Source: Parvularcula sp. LCG005
Lineage (GTDB): Bacteria > Pseudomonadota > Alphaproteobacteria > Caulobacterales > Parvularculaceae
Length of the DNA stretch: 64,000 nucleotides
Assembly: GCF_032930845.1 (NCBI RefSeq)
Contig: NZ_CP136758.1
Location: 558,001-622,000, forward strand
Direction of reading: 5' to 3'
The position numbers and the translations under genes are program-made. Positions 18,109-29,898 of the stretch are shown here, piece by piece; the stretch's first letter is position 1; every line of letters starts with the position of its first letter. Under the pieces are notes generated by a model, which saw nothing but the letters and a program-made list of their open reading frames with translations, was not told the DNA's origin and did no database searches.

Positions 18109-18393
18109 GTCATCGGGCGTTGCCGGACACATCGTTAATGTTCTGCCCCGGTGAAAGCATCGCGCTATGATATTCGGGACAGATTTGGTTCCGGCACGCG
18201 ATATGCTTGAGACATTGTAACGACGCCCTTTTACGGTTTCGCCAGTTAATGTCTTTCAGGATGGACAAGCCAGCCAATTACCCCATCTAATGGGCGCGAG
18301 CGGGAGACATCGCTCACGACCGGGAACGGCTCGCGGTCGCAACAAGAATAAGACGGATCATGCATTATGACACGATCAAGAGGAGGCTGGAGC

Positions 18394-18807
18394 ATGCTGA
18401 AGAAGTTGGTCGGCGTGGCTGCCGGTGCTGCAGCGTTGTCGGGCAATGCCCCGGCGGAGGAAGAACGTCCCTACGAAGTCGTCAGTGGTACAATTGATGG
18501 TCGCCTCACCATGGCCATTGTGAACATCCATGGCGCCGCTATCGTCGTCGAACTGAATGACGAAGATCCTGAAATTATCCGTGGCCTTGCTGCGGGTGCC
18601 ATCCTGTCCGATCTGCGCGATGCCGCGGGGCAGGGCGACAATCTCCTGACCGTCAGCTCTGGCGTCAGCCAGTCTGAAGTGCTCCTCGACCGCGAGCTGA
18701 AAACCGGTTTCGTCTCGGTGTCCGAGACGCTTCAGGTCATCGACAGCCTGCCCACTCTCTCCGAGAGCCAGCGCAATGAGCTGCGCTCCATGGTCTACAA
18801 ACAGTAG
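18394..18807 (+). CDS. exported hypothetical protein
   Basis: Protein of 137 residues with a signal peptide (MLKKLVGVAAGAAALSGNAPAEE). The mature part is small, acidic and Cys-free with no motif I recognise. ATG 18394 has the strong ribosome-binding site AGGAGG about 9 nt upstream; the in-frame ATG 18367 does not. The methyltransferase-family gene starts 9 nt after its stop, so the two probably form an operon with mutM. The preceding 285 bases (18109-18393) hold no gene. Confidence 0.7.
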   Translation: MLKKLVGVAAGAAALSGNAPAEEERPYEVVSGTIDGRLTMAIVNIHGAAIVVELNDEDPEIIRGLAAGAILSDLRDAAGQGDNLLTVSSGVSQSEVLLDRELKTGFVSVSETLQVIDSLPTLSESQRNELRSMVYKQ

Positions 18808-18816
18808 AGGGCTTTG

Positions 18817-19290
18817 ATGGACGATAGCGCCGGCAATCGCATGGCTGGCCCAAGCCGATTGCCGTGGCCACCCATGCTGGTTGTCGTCGCGCTATTGATC
18901 GGCTTCGGGATGCAGCGGCTTTCACCTCTGCCTCCACCGCCCGTGCCCGTCTATGTGGGCGGCCTGCTCGTTGCTCTCGGGATCGGCATCGATTTGTGGG
19001 TCTTCTGGCTGTTCCGCCAGCGCAAGACCAATATCATGCCGACGAAACCCGCTGAGGCGCTGGTCACCACGGGCCCGTTCAGCTGGTCGCGTAACCCCAT
19101 CTATCTCGCCAATGTCCTGATCATCGTCGGGTTCATCTTTGTCGGTCAGAGCTGGTGGTTTCTGATCGGCGCCAGTCTTTTTGTGGTCCTCGTCACAGAG
19201 CTGCAGATCAAGAAAGAGGAAGCCCATCTGGCCGAGAAATTCGGCATGGAATGGCAGGCTTACGCGGCCAAGACGCGGCGGTGGATCTGA
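18817..19290 (+). CDS. ICMT/PEMT-family membrane methyltransferase-like protein
   Basis: Integral membrane protein of 157 residues with four hydrophobic helices, matching the isoprenylcysteine/phospholipid methyltransferase-like family. The C-terminal half carries the family pattern: TTGPFSWSRNPIYLANV, then EEAHLAEKFGMEWQAYAAKTRRWI (the SAM-pocket Glu and the terminal Tyr/Arg segment). The acceptor is unknown in bacteria. ATG 18817 is preferred to TTG 18814. It lies 9 nt after the hypothetical gene and 3 nt before mutM. Confidence 0.82.
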   Translation: MDDSAGNRMAGPSRLPWPPMLVVVALLIGFGMQRLSPLPPPPVPVYVGGLLVALGIGIDLWVFWLFRQRKTNIMPTKPAEALVTTGPFSWSRNPIYLANVLIIVGFIFVGQSWWFLIGASLFVVLVTELQIKKEEAHLAEKFGMEWQAYAAKTRRWI

Positions 19291-19293
19291 GCC

Positions 19294-20151
19294 ATGCCCG
19301 AATTGCCAGAGGTCGAGACGGTCAGGCGGGGATTGGCGCCGTACCTGACCGGCGCGCGACTGAATGCGGTACACGCCTTTCGGCCTGATCTGCGGTTTCC
19401 GCTCCCCGATCATTTCCGTGAACGCCTGCAGGGGCAGCGTATTGTGGCCCTGCGCCGCCGGGCCAAATACCTCGTGGCTGATCTGACCCTGGGGGAGAGC
19501 CTGATCATGCATCTGGGCATGTCGGGCCGCTTCACCGTGGTCGGTGAGGGAACGCCTGGCGTCTATGTCCAGCAGGTGGCGGCAGACCGTCACGTCCATG
19601 TCCGTCTCGATGTCGATGGCGGTTCGGCGGGGCCCGCCACCATCAATTATGCCGATCCCCGCCGGTTTGGTTTCATGGATATCGTCCCCACGGACGACCT
19701 TGATCAGTCCAGCCATTTTGCAGGCATGGGACCAGAGCCGCTTGGCGATGGGTTCACCGCCGATACCTTGCTGGCCCGGCTCAAAGGCCGCCGGACGCCG
19801 CTCAAGACCGCGCTGCTCGATCAGCGTGTGGTGGCAGGGCTTGGAAATATCTATGTCTGCGAGGCCCTGTTCCGCGCCAGGCTTTCCCCCCGCCGGCTGG
19901 CCTATACGCTGGGGCCCGCCCGGGCGGCGCGCCTCGTGGCGGCGATCAAGGACATCCTGCGCGATGCCATTGCCGCAGGCGGCTCATCTTTACGGGATTA
20001 CGTGGCAGCCGATGGCTCGATGGGCCGGTTCCAGCATGGCTTTCAGGTCTACGACCGGGAGGGCGAGCCCTGTCCGAGCTGCGCCAAGCCGGTGCAGCGC
20101 CTGACCCAGAGCGGGCGGTCCACATTCTTTTGTGCGCCTTGCCAGCGCTAG
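19294..20151 (+). CDS. mutM: formamidopyrimidine-DNA glycosylase
   Basis: Bifunctional 8-oxoguanine/Fapy glycosylase and AP lyase, 285 residues. N-terminal MPELPEVE provides catalytic Pro and Glu; the conserved Lys is in [11 protein letters not shown], followed by HLGMSGRF; the helix-two-turn-helix segment is [14 protein letters not shown]; the C-terminal zinc finger uses CPSC and CAPC. It starts 3 nt after the previous stop. The mutM - rpsT - dnaA order is conserved in several alphaproteobacteria. Confidence 0.97.
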   Translation: MPELPEVETVRRGLAPYLTGARLNAVHAFRPDLRFPLPDHFRERLQGQRIVALRRRAKYLVADLTLGESLIMHLGMSGRFTVVGEGTPGVYVQQVAADRHVHVRLDVDGGSAGPATINYADPRRFGFMDIVPTDDLDQSSHFAGMGPEPLGDGFTADTLLARLKGRRTPLKTALLDQRVVAGLGNIYVCEALFRARLSPRRLAYTLGPARAARLVAAIKDILRDAIAAGGSSLRDYVAADGSMGRFQHGFQVYDREGEPCPSCAKPVQRLTQSGRSTFFCAPCQR

Positions 20152-20220
20152 GCGGTTGACTGTGCAAAATTGCTTCTTTAATGGGTGCGGTCTGTCTCAA
20201 ACTGACAAAGGTTTTTAGAA

Positions 20221-20487
20221 ATGGCGAATACGTCTTCGGCCAAGAAGATGGTCCGTAAGATTGAACGGCGCACCGCGGTCAACAAGGCCCGCCGGAGCCG
20301 CGTTCGCACCTATCTGCGTAAAGTGGAAGAGGCGATCGCTGCCGGTGACAGCACGGGCGCACAAGACGCCCTGAAGGTCGCTCAATCTGAAATGCAGCGG
20401 GCTGTCGGCCACGGTATCTTCCACAAGAATATGGCGTCCCGGAAAATGTCCCGACTGTCCGGTCGGATCAAGGCCATCGGCGCCTGA
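20221..20487 (+). CDS. rpsT: 30S ribosomal protein S20
   Basis: Small basic 16S rRNA-binding protein, 88 residues. Starts [27 protein letters not shown] in the typical form and ends [12 protein letters not shown]. Alone between mutM and dnaA, closed by a strong terminator. Confidence 0.97.
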   Translation: MANTSSAKKMVRKIERRTAVNKARRSRVRTYLRKVEEAIAAGDSTGAQDALKVAQSEMQRAVGHGIFHKNMASRKMSRLSGRIKAIGA

Positions 20488-20509
20488 GATTAGTACACTG
20501 ATCTTTCAG

Positions 20510-20545
20510 AAAAGGGCCCGGAGATTTTCTCCGGGCCCTTTTTTG
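20510..20545 (+). terminator. intrinsic terminator of rpsT
   Basis: AAAAGGGCCCGGAGA - TTT - TCTCCGGGCCCTTTT, a perfect 15-bp stem with a T-run, 22 nt after the rpsT stop. Confidence 0.95.
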
Positions 20546-21224
20546 TTTCCGCGTACGAAAGCATCCCCGAAACGCTCGACGGGCCCCTGGCGCAAGCCGT
20601 GCGGTTTAGAAAAAATTCATAATTGCAAGCAATTTGCAGGGGGTGAGCGATTTTCGTGAATGGATGGGAGATAAATATCATCAGTTGTTATTTTTGCTGT
20701 GAGACATCATCCGTAACCGTTTGATTTATTGCCGTTCCCAAAATGGCGGACCCTGGCAAGCCCTAAAATCTCAGTTTTTTGCGGTTGTGCATATTGCTTT
20801 TCAGGCTTTGAAAAATGTATCTTAGCCTACACAGCGAGACGTTCTGGGTAGGGCTCCGCTGAAGCGAGATAATAGGTGAAACACCGCCTTATCGACTGGG
20901 CTATTTCAGCCCGTAGCGTGATGATGGTGCTGACCCTTGTTCGGGCGATATATAAATGAGGGGCAAGATGCCAAACGCACGCTGGATCACACCGAAATTT
21001 CCATCTCAGTACGGAATTTCTGGTGATAGCGAGCGACTTGGTATTAGTGGCAGGTCTCTCCCGGCATATCGACCAGCGCGGCGTTAACGTGCAGTCGGGT
21101 CTCTGACCCACAGTGACTTTCAGGACCATTTGGTCCTGCATAATCAATCATTCCGTCCACGGATAAGCTGTCGTGCTTGTTGCGCGTCACTTTCCCTGCG
21201 GCTGCGTCGTGAGACAAGTAGATA
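20546..21224. other. long A+T-richer intergenic region upstream of dnaA
   Basis: About 680 bases with no convincing gene. The part at about 20610-20830 is visibly A+T-rich. Two weak DnaA-box-like sites are seen: TGTGCATAT (20786-20794) and TGACCCACA (21104-21112). A perfect palindrome CAGGACCA-TT-TGGTCCTG lies at 21121-21138, about 85 nt before dnaA. No GANTC methylation site was found by eye. Likely the dnaA promoter/leader; an origin is possible but not supported by strong boxes. Confidence 0.5.
21121..21138. promoter_or_regulatory. palindrome in dnaA upstream region
   Basis: Perfect 8-bp inverted repeat CAGGACCA / TGGTCCTG with a 2-nt centre. It could be a dimeric-regulator operator for dnaA or an mRNA hairpin. 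No known regulator is assigned. Confidence 0.45.
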
Positions 21225-22736
21225 ATGGCACCGTTAAACGCATCAACTGACCACGCAGATCATTTCTCTGCCTTCAAGAGCGGTCTGAGAGACCATCTGG
21301 GCGCAGACGTTTATGCGAGTTATTTTGACCATCTGCAGCTTGGTGCCTGGCAGGGGGGCACGGTCGTCCTGCTCGCAAAAAATGCCTTCGCTGCGAACGT
21401 GATCTCGGAACGCTTCAGTGATCCTGTCCGTTATGTCTGGCATAAGACCTGCGGCCCCGTCACAGCGATAGAAGTGACGGGTTCTCCTAACAGTATCCCC
21501 AACATTCTCCGTCCTGCCGACGTCTCGCGTCAGGCGGATGGAGAGAAAGTGCAAGAAGCCCCCATGAAAACGTCTGCGCTCCGCTCGACCGACCGGCTGA
21601 CTACCAAAAATTTCGGCGATTTGCCGGCAGTGCCGGACCGCGCAGCAACGTCGGCGGCGGACCCTAATCTGCGTCGTGTCCTGAACGATGGGGCGCTGAA
21701 CAGCGCGCAGACCCTCGACCGTTTCTGCGTCAATGACACGAACCGCCTGGCGCGCCACGCGATCACGCGACTGCTCGACGGGGCCGGCTCACCGATCACC
21801 TATATTTTCGGCGCTAGCGGGCGAGGGAAGTCACACCTCCTGAACGCCGCATCCGTTGAATGGCTGCGTCGTTATCCGACCGCGCGCCTGATGTACCTGC
21901 ACTATGACAGCCTCGTGGCCGATGTATCTGACGCTTGTGTGTCGAACGGCGTCAAGGATCTGAAGGAATATCTGCAGGATACGGACATTCTGGTGTTCGA
22001 CGATGTCCATCTGCTGCGCGGCCGCAAGCGGACCCAAGAAGAGCTGGCCTGTCTCATCGACCGCCTGCACCAAGTGGGCAAGCCGGTGCTGATCGCCGGG
22101 GCTATGTCTCCTGCTGAACTCGCGGAGACGGGGATCTCACAGCGTCTGTCCGATCGTCTGCAGGGCGGGCTGTGCGTTTCCGTGGACCGGCCTGATTACG
22201 AGCTGCGTCTGCGTGTGGCACAGCAGGTGGCGTCCCAGTTTGAAGACCGGACCGGCCGGACCTTCCCGCAGCGTCATGTCGAACTGATCGCCCGCCGCTG
22301 CGAGACGTCCATCCGTGAACTCGAAGGCGTCATGCGCCTGTTCACGCTGCGGCTCGATCCGCCGGACGGCACGGATGTGGTGCTGACGGATGATCAGGTG
22401 CGGGAGATCCTGTCCCAGTGTCTGGCTGACCGGCCCCAGGAAACATCTCTTGATGAGCTGTTCCGCTACGTGATCGAGGTCTTCGAGGTTTCCGCCAAGG
22501 ACATGACAAGCAAGTCGCGTAAACAGGCGCTGGTCCGCGCGCGGCAGGCCTTCTGCCTCGTGGCGCGCAAGCTGACGGATTCTGCGCTGGCCGCCATTGG
22601 CAGCATGATCCAGCGTGACCACACGACGGTCATGCATTCGATCGACAAGGCTGAAATCATTGCCGAGACCGACGCGATCTTTGCGGACAAGATCACGCGC
22701 ATCTTTGACCGGTTCGATCAGTCGGCGCGAAAGTAG
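21225..22736 (+). CDS. dnaA: chromosomal replication initiator protein DnaA (divergent)
   Basis: Replication initiator AAA+ ATPase, 503 residues. N-terminal interaction domain (about 10-80), linker (about 90-160), AAA+ core with Walker A GASGRGKSHLL (Lys202) and Walker B VFDDVHLL, the arginine-finger region RLSDRLQGGL, and a C-terminal DNA-binding domain with IGSMIQRDHTTVMHSIDK. Position before dnaN-recF-gyrB confirms identity. Oddities: Walker A has GKS rather than the usual GKT, Walker B VFDD rather than IDD, and Gln replaces a conserved small/polar residue in the DnaA signature. The ribosome-binding site is poor (GTAGATA). Confidence 0.93.
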   Translation: MAPLNASTDHADHFSAFKSGLRDHLGADVYASYFDHLQLGAWQGGTVVLLAKNAFAANVISERFSDPVRYVWHKTCGPVTAIEVTGSPNSIPNILRPADVSRQADGEKVQEAPMKTSALRSTDRLTTKNFGDLPAVPDRAATSAADPNLRRVLNDGALNSAQTLDRFCVNDTNRLARHAITRLLDGAGSPITYIFGASGRGKSHLLNAASVEWLRRYPTARLMYLHYDSLVADVSDACVSNGVKDLKEYLQDTDILVFDDVHLLRGRKRTQEELACLIDRLHQVGKPVLIAGAMSPAELAETGISQRLSDRLQGGLCVSVDRPDYELRLRVAQQVASQFEDRTGRTFPQRHVELIARRCETSIRELEGVMRLFTLRLDPPDGTDVVLTDDQVREILSQCLADRPQETSLDELFRYVIEVFEVSAKDMTSKSRKQALVRARQAFCLVARKLTDSALAAIGSMIQRDHTTVMHSIDKAEIIAETDAIFADKITRIFDRFDQSARK

Positions 22737-22838
22737 GGCGGCAAGGGTTCTTCCACCCTTCCGTGCAAAGACGCTGGCATCCGGGCGAGGGCTGTGGTTA
22801 TATCACCGCCCTGCCAGCCACCATCAGGCTCTATCCGC

Positions 22839-23960
22839 ATGAAAGTCACCATCGAACGCGCTACACTGCTCAAAGCCTTGAGCCACGCTCAAAGTGTTGT
22901 TGAACGCCGGAACACCATTCCGATCCTGTCCAACGTGCTGATGCGGGCCGACGGGGGCACGCTGTCGCTGACAGCCACAGACCTCGATATCGAGATCCTG
23001 GAAAAAGTGCCGGCGGATATCGAGCAACCGGGTGCTGCGACGGCATCGGCGGTCACTCTGTTCGACATCGTCAAGAAGCTGCCCGATGGCGGCCAGATCC
23101 TTCTGGAAACCCGCGGCGAGACCGGGCGTTTGGCCATTGAGTCGGGCAAGTCGTCATTCCAGCTGGCGATCCTCCCGGATCAGGATTTTCCGGCCCTGAC
23201 CAATCAGAGCGATGATGGCGTGCACTTCACCATGCCCGCAAACGCCCTGCGGCGTCTGATCGACAAGACACGCTTTGCGATGTCGCAGGAAGAAACGCGT
23301 TACTATCTCAACGGTATCTATCTGCATGCGGAGTTGGATGGCGGGTCTCCATCGCTGCGCGCCGTCGCGACGGATGGTCACCGGTTGGCGCGCCTTGATG
23401 CGGATTTGCCAAACGGCGCCGAGGATATTCCCGGCGTGATCGTTCCCCGCAAAGCTGTGCTGGAGCTGCGGCGCCTGCTCGAGGATGCGGGCGATGAGAT
23501 TGAGATCACCGTGTCTGAATCCCGTATCCGGTTCTTCTCCAACGATATTCAGCTGACATCAAAGCTGATCGACGGGACGTTCCCCGACTATCGCCGGGTC
23601 ATTCCCGACGGTAACGACCGTGTGCTGACCGTCGACAATGCAGATTTCCGCCGCGCCGTGGATCGGGTGTCGACGGTGTCTGCTGACAAGACACGCTCGG
23701 TCAAGCTGTCACTCGAAGACGACATGCTGAAGCTGCTTGTGAACAACCCCGAGGCGGGGAGCGCGACGGAAGAGCTGTCAGTCGACTATCAGGCTGAGAA
23801 GCTCGATATCGGCTTTAATGCCAAATATTTGCTCGACATCGCCAATCAGGTCGATGGTGAGACAGCGGTCTTCCACTTTGCGGATTCTGCATCCCCCACC
23901 GTGGTCACCGATGCGGAAGATCCCCGCGCGCTTTACGTCCTGATGCCATTGCGGGTGTGA
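22839..23960 (+). CDS. dnaN: DNA polymerase III beta sliding clamp
   Basis: Ring clamp that tethers polymerase III; 373 residues, the usual length. Starts MKVTIERATLLKALSHAQ, has the NTIPILSNV segment, RRLIDKTRFAMSQEETRYYLNG in the middle domain, and the C-terminal YVLMPLRV. ATG 22839 is preferred over GTG 22794, which would add residues not found in clamps. Its TGA overlaps the GTG of recF. Confidence 0.97.
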   Translation: MKVTIERATLLKALSHAQSVVERRNTIPILSNVLMRADGGTLSLTATDLDIEILEKVPADIEQPGAATASAVTLFDIVKKLPDGGQILLETRGETGRLAIESGKSSFQLAILPDQDFPALTNQSDDGVHFTMPANALRRLIDKTRFAMSQEETRYYLNGIYLHAELDGGSPSLRAVATDGHRLARLDADLPNGAEDIPGVIVPRKAVLELRRLLEDAGDEIEITVSESRIRFFSNDIQLTSKLIDGTFPDYRRVIPDGNDRVLTVDNADFRRAVDRVSTVSADKTRSVKLSLEDDMLKLLVNNPEAGSATEELSVDYQAEKLDIGFNAKYLLDIANQVDGETAVFHFADSASPTVVTDAEDPRALYVLMPLRV

Positions 23961-25090
23961 CGACAATGCGCCGTATCCGGCGTATCACGCTTCAGGATTT
24001 TCGTTCCTATCGCCAGCTCGACCTGGTGCTCGATGGCCGATCGGTGGCGCTGTCCGGCGCAAACGGCTCGGGCAAGACCAATCTGCTCGAAGCGCTGTCG
24101 ATGGTATCTCCGGGGCGGGGGCTGCGCCGCGCCGCGCTTGGCGACATGCAGCGGCAGGGGACACAAGGCGGTTGGGGTGTTGGTGTTCAACTCATGGGGG
24201 AGGCGGACTTTGAGCCAACGCCCTTATCGGTCATGGCAACGCCGCCCGCGCCGTTCCGGAAAGTCGCCCGGGTCGATGGTAGCTCAGCGCCCAGTGCCGG
24301 CGTCTTTCTCGATTATCTGAACTTCAGCTGGCTGACCCCGGCCCAGGACCGCCTGTTCGTTGAGGGCGCTTCTGAGCGGCGGCGATTTCTCGACCGGATG
24401 ACCCTGTCCCGGGACAAGGCCCATGCGCAGTCTTCAACCCAGTATGAAAAGGCGATGCGTCAGCGGACGGCAGCCCTGTTGTCCGGCCGCAGCGACCCGC
24501 AGGTGCTGACCATTCTTGAACGCCAGATGGCGGAAAATGGCGTTGCCATCGCCGCGTCACGGCGCGTGATGGCAGGAGAGCTTGTGCGAGGCTACGCAGC
24601 ACTGCGCAGCGGGGCCTTTCCGTCGGCAAGCCTGTCGCTCAGTGGTCGCCTTGAAGAAGCGCTGGGGACGCAGGACGCGGCCACAGTGGAGGACGACTTT
24701 GCCGAGGCACTGGCGCGGTCCCGACGGCGGGATGCGGAGGCCGGGCGGGCCCTGATTGGACCTCACCGCTCTGACTTTGAGGTTATTCATCTGGAAAAGG
24801 CCCAGCCGGCGCGGCTCTGCTCGACCGGGGAGCAGAAGGCGCTTCTGATCGGCCTGGTCCTGGCCCATGCAGCGGCGCTTGATGAAGCGGCGGATGCGCC
24901 CCTGTTCCTGCTGCTGGATGAAGTCGCGGCTCACCTCGACTCGGACCGTCGGGCGGCGCTGGCCGACATTCTGACGGAGCTGGGATGCCAAGCGTTTATG
25001 ACTGGAACGGATAGCGAACTTTTTGCGCCGTGGGGTGCGCGGGCGCAGCATTTCAACGTCGCCGCCGACGGGATTACCGAACAGCTGTAG
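23957..25090 (+). CDS. recF: DNA replication and repair protein RecF
   Basis: SMC-like ATPase for RecFOR gap repair, 377 residues. Seen: LQDFRSYRQLDL near the N-terminus, Walker A SGANGSGKTNLLEAL, the middle segment FVEGASERRRFLDRM, signature GEQKALLIGLVLAHA, and Walker B LFLLLDEVAAHLD. GTG 23957 overlaps the dnaN stop (GTGA); ATG 23966 is an alternative. Operon dnaA-dnaN-recF. Confidence 0.96.
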   Translation: MTTMRRIRRITLQDFRSYRQLDLVLDGRSVALSGANGSGKTNLLEALSMVSPGRGLRRAALGDMQRQGTQGGWGVGVQLMGEADFEPTPLSVMATPPAPFRKVARVDGSSAPSAGVFLDYLNFSWLTPAQDRLFVEGASERRRFLDRMTLSRDKAHAQSSTQYEKAMRQRTAALLSGRSDPQVLTILERQMAENGVAIAASRRVMAGELVRGYAALRSGAFPSASLSLSGRLEEALGTQDAATVEDDFAEALARSRRRDAEAGRALIGPHRSDFEVIHLEKAQPARLCSTGEQKALLIGLVLAHAAALDEAADAPLFLLLDEVAAHLDSDRRAALADILTELGCQAFMTGTDSELFAPWGARAQHFNVAADGITEQL

Positions 25091-25157
25091 GAACTGTCGA
25101 AAAATCCCTGAAAACCGCGAAAAACCTAGAGAATAGGGCGTTTGGCATTTGTCCTGA

Positions 25158-27662
<2,505 letters not shown>

Positions 27663-27774
27663 TCACGCGCTGGTGATTTGCGAAGAGGTTTGTTGAAAGT
27701 TTGCGCATGGGATGTTGGTGGGGCTTTGTCGGCAATCAGCATCCCATCCTGACAATAACACGTCGAATGATATT

Positions 27775-28023
27775 TTAAGTTCGATTCTTTGACGCCTGCG
27801 GACGGAATATCCTGAAATATCCTCGCAGGAGCCAAGCGGCCAGACCCATGGGTACGACCACCCAGAACAGCTCGAATAATAAGAGCTCCAAGTCGCCGAA
27901 GCCGATCGCGCCGTCGCTGAAAAAGCGGTAGCCAATGACGATGAACAACTGTCCCAAAGCATATATAATCGCCACAGACGCGGCGAGTATGCGCAGGCCA
28001 TGCATTAATAGTCTAAGCGCCAT
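27775..28023 (-). CDS. small membrane protein, hypothetical
   Basis: 82-residue protein with two hydrophobic helices (LRILAASVAIIYALGQLFIV and LLLFELFWVVVPMGLAAWLL) and a basic C-terminus. I do not recognise it. ATG 28023 has GGAGA 7 nt upstream, which supports a real gene. Convergent with gyrB; no terminator is visible between them. Confidence 0.6.
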   Translation of the reverse strand: MALRLLMHGLRILAASVAIIYALGQLFIVIGYRFFSDGAIGFGDLELLLFELFWVVVPMGLAAWLLRGYFRIFRPQASKNRT

Positions 28024-28169
28024 TGACGGCTCTCCAACCAACACCCGTGTCCCGTGACGGCGATGACCTTAAGAGTCGACATGACCGTCCGACATTCTTA
28101 TTCCGGGTTATTAGCAGATGTGACGACATGGGACCAGAAAGATCCGTGTCAGTAGACTACCGTAGCCAA

Positions 28170-29792
28170 TCAGTGGCCGCCGCTTAACCGTCCTGTGCGA
28201 ACGGAATAGTCCACCGCGACGCCATATTGTGGATCATCGTCGCTGTCGATCATCAGCTGACCGGCGCGCCCCAGAAGCCGGTGACAGACCGGCGTCAGGT
28301 GCCGCAGGCGGATTTCCTTGCCCTGGCCCTCATATTTGGCGGCAATGTCCTCAATCGCCTGGAGGGCGGACTGATCCACCACACGACTGTTCATGAAATC
28401 GACGATGACGCGGTCAGGGTCGCCTGCCGGATCGAAGAGTTCTGTGAAACCACTGGCCGAGCCGAAGAACAACGGTCCGTCGATCTCATAGACCTTGTGG
28501 CCATCATCATTCATCCGTGTGCGGGCGTGAATGCGCGAAGCGTTGTTCCAGGCATAGGCGAGCGCTGAGACAATGACTCCGACGACGACGGCAACGGCCA
28601 GATCGTGCCAGACGGTGACGACGGTCACGAGGACGATGACAAAGGCGTCGATCAGCGGAATTTTCTGCATGATCACCAGACTGCGCCAGGCGAAGGTGCC
28701 GATCACGACCATGAACATCACGCCTACAAGAGCGGCCAGGGGGATCATTTCGATCAGCGGTGAGGCAAAGAGGATGAAGGCGAGCAGAAACAGCGCCGCG
28801 GCAACCCCGGCAATGCGTGTGCGGCCGCCGGACTTCACGTTGATCATGGACTGGCCGATCATGGCGCAGCCGCCCATGCCGCCGAAAAAGCCGGTGACGA
28901 CATTGGCCGTGCCCTGGGCGATGCATTCCTGTGATGCGCCGCCGCGCTGGCCGGTGATCTCGCCGACAAGGTTCAGGGTCAGCAAACTCTCGATCAGGCC
29001 GATCGCTGCCAGAATGAGGGCATACGGAAAGATGATCTGGAATGTTTCAAGACTGAGCGGCACCATCGGCAGGTGGAAGGGCGGCAGACCCCCCTTGATC
29101 GAAGCGAGATCGCCGACCCGAGGCACATCAATACCAAAACCGATAACGAGGGCCGCAACAATGCCGATACCGGCGAGGGGAGCTGGAATGGCCCGTGTGA
29201 TCTTCGGCGTGACCCAGATGATGGCCATGGTGAGAGCGACAAGCCCCAGCATCATGACGAGGGGCAGGCCGCTGAGCCACTCACCACCCGTCATGCCGTG
29301 ATCGGTGGTCACGACGCTGCCGGGCACTTTGAACTGGGACAGCTGCGCCAGGAAGATCACGATGGCGAGGCCGTTTACAAAGCCCAGCATGACAGGGTGC
29401 GGGACCAGTCGCATGAATTTGCCGAGGCGGAAGACGCCGGCGAAGATCTGCATGATCCCCATGAGAACGACGGTGGCGAAGAGATATTCGACGCCGTGCT
29501 GCGCAACGAGCGCGACCATCACCACAGCCAGTGCGCCGGTCGCACCGGAAATCATTCCGGGACGTCCGCCGATCAGCGCCGTAATCAGGCCCACCATGAA
29601 CGCCGCGTAGAGGCCCACAAGTGGGTTCACGCCAGCCACAAAGGCGAATGCAACGGCTTCCGGGACTAGGGCCAGTGCCACGGTCAGGCCAGACAGGATG
29701 TCGGTCTTGATCTGCCCAATACCCAACGGCCCGGCTTCACGCGGGGCAATAGAAAGCTTTTCCGCAAAAGCGGCGAGGGTTGGTTTCAGCAT
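28170..29792 (-). CDS. SulP family anion transporter with STAS domain
   Basis: Inner-membrane SulP/SLC26 transporter of 540 residues: about 11-12 hydrophobic segments followed by a cytoplasmic STAS domain from about residue 415. Family segments include [27 protein letters not shown] near the N-terminus and [26 protein letters not shown] in the middle. Substrate may be sulfate or bicarbonate; sequence alone does not decide, and no sulfate-assimilation or carbonic-anhydrase gene is adjacent. The start codon is preceded by AGAGG 9 nt away, which lies in a hairpin (29802-29823). Confidence 0.9.
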   Translation of the reverse strand: MLKPTLAAFAEKLSIAPREAGPLGIGQIKTDILSGLTVALALVPEAVAFAFVAGVNPLVGLYAAFMVGLITALIGGRPGMISGATGALAVVMVALVAQHGVEYLFATVVLMGIMQIFAGVFRLGKFMRLVPHPVMLGFVNGLAIVIFLAQLSQFKVPGSVVTTDHGMTGGEWLSGLPLVMMLGLVALTMAIIWVTPKITRAIPAPLAGIGIVAALVIGFGIDVPRVGDLASIKGGLPPFHLPMVPLSLETFQIIFPYALILAAIGLIESLLTLNLVGEITGQRGGASQECIAQGTANVVTGFFGGMGGCAMIGQSMINVKSGGRTRIAGVAAALFLLAFILFASPLIEMIPLAALVGVMFMVVIGTFAWRSLVIMQKIPLIDAFVIVLVTVVTVWHDLAVAVVVGVIVSALAYAWNNASRIHARTRMNDDGHKVYEIDGPLFFGSASGFTELFDPAGDPDRVIVDFMNSRVVDQSALQAIEDIAAKYEGQGKEIRLRHLTPVCHRLLGRAGQLMIDSDDDPQYGVAVDYSVRTGRLSGGH

Positions 29793-29801
29793 AAGGTGGA
29801 G

Positions 29802-29823
29802 CCTCTGATGATCAGATCAGAGG
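29802..29823 (-). promoter_or_regulatory. hairpin covering the SulP ribosome-binding site
   Basis: On the minus strand CCTCTGAT - CTGATC - ATCAGAGG forms a perfect 8-bp stem. The only Shine-Dalgarno candidate for the SulP gene, AGAGG, is inside the 3' arm, 9 nt before ATG 29792. This would block translation when folded. Structure seen; regulation inferred. Confidence 0.55.
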
Positions 29824-29862
29824 GCGGTCAACCACAGATCGTGGTGCGATGCAACATTAGGG

Positions 29863-29888
29863 GCAGAGCGCAAGCAGTCACGCTCTGC
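29863..29888 (-). terminator. stem-loop after rpoH
   Basis: GCAGAGCG / CGCTCTGC perfect 8-bp stem with a 10-nt loop, 10 nt beyond the rpoH stop on the minus strand. It lacks a T-run, so termination is probably weak and may allow read-through into the SulP gene. Confidence 0.5.
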
Positions 29889-29898
29889 TCACACCGAC

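Noticed and set aside
20827-21147. 106-codon minus-strand frame upstream of dnaA
   Set aside because: No ribosome-binding site, odd composition and no recognisable domain; treated as part of the dnaA upstream region.
21166-21175. DnaA box candidate CCACGGATAA
   Set aside because: Three mismatches to TTATCCACA in the reverse orientation; too weak to call.
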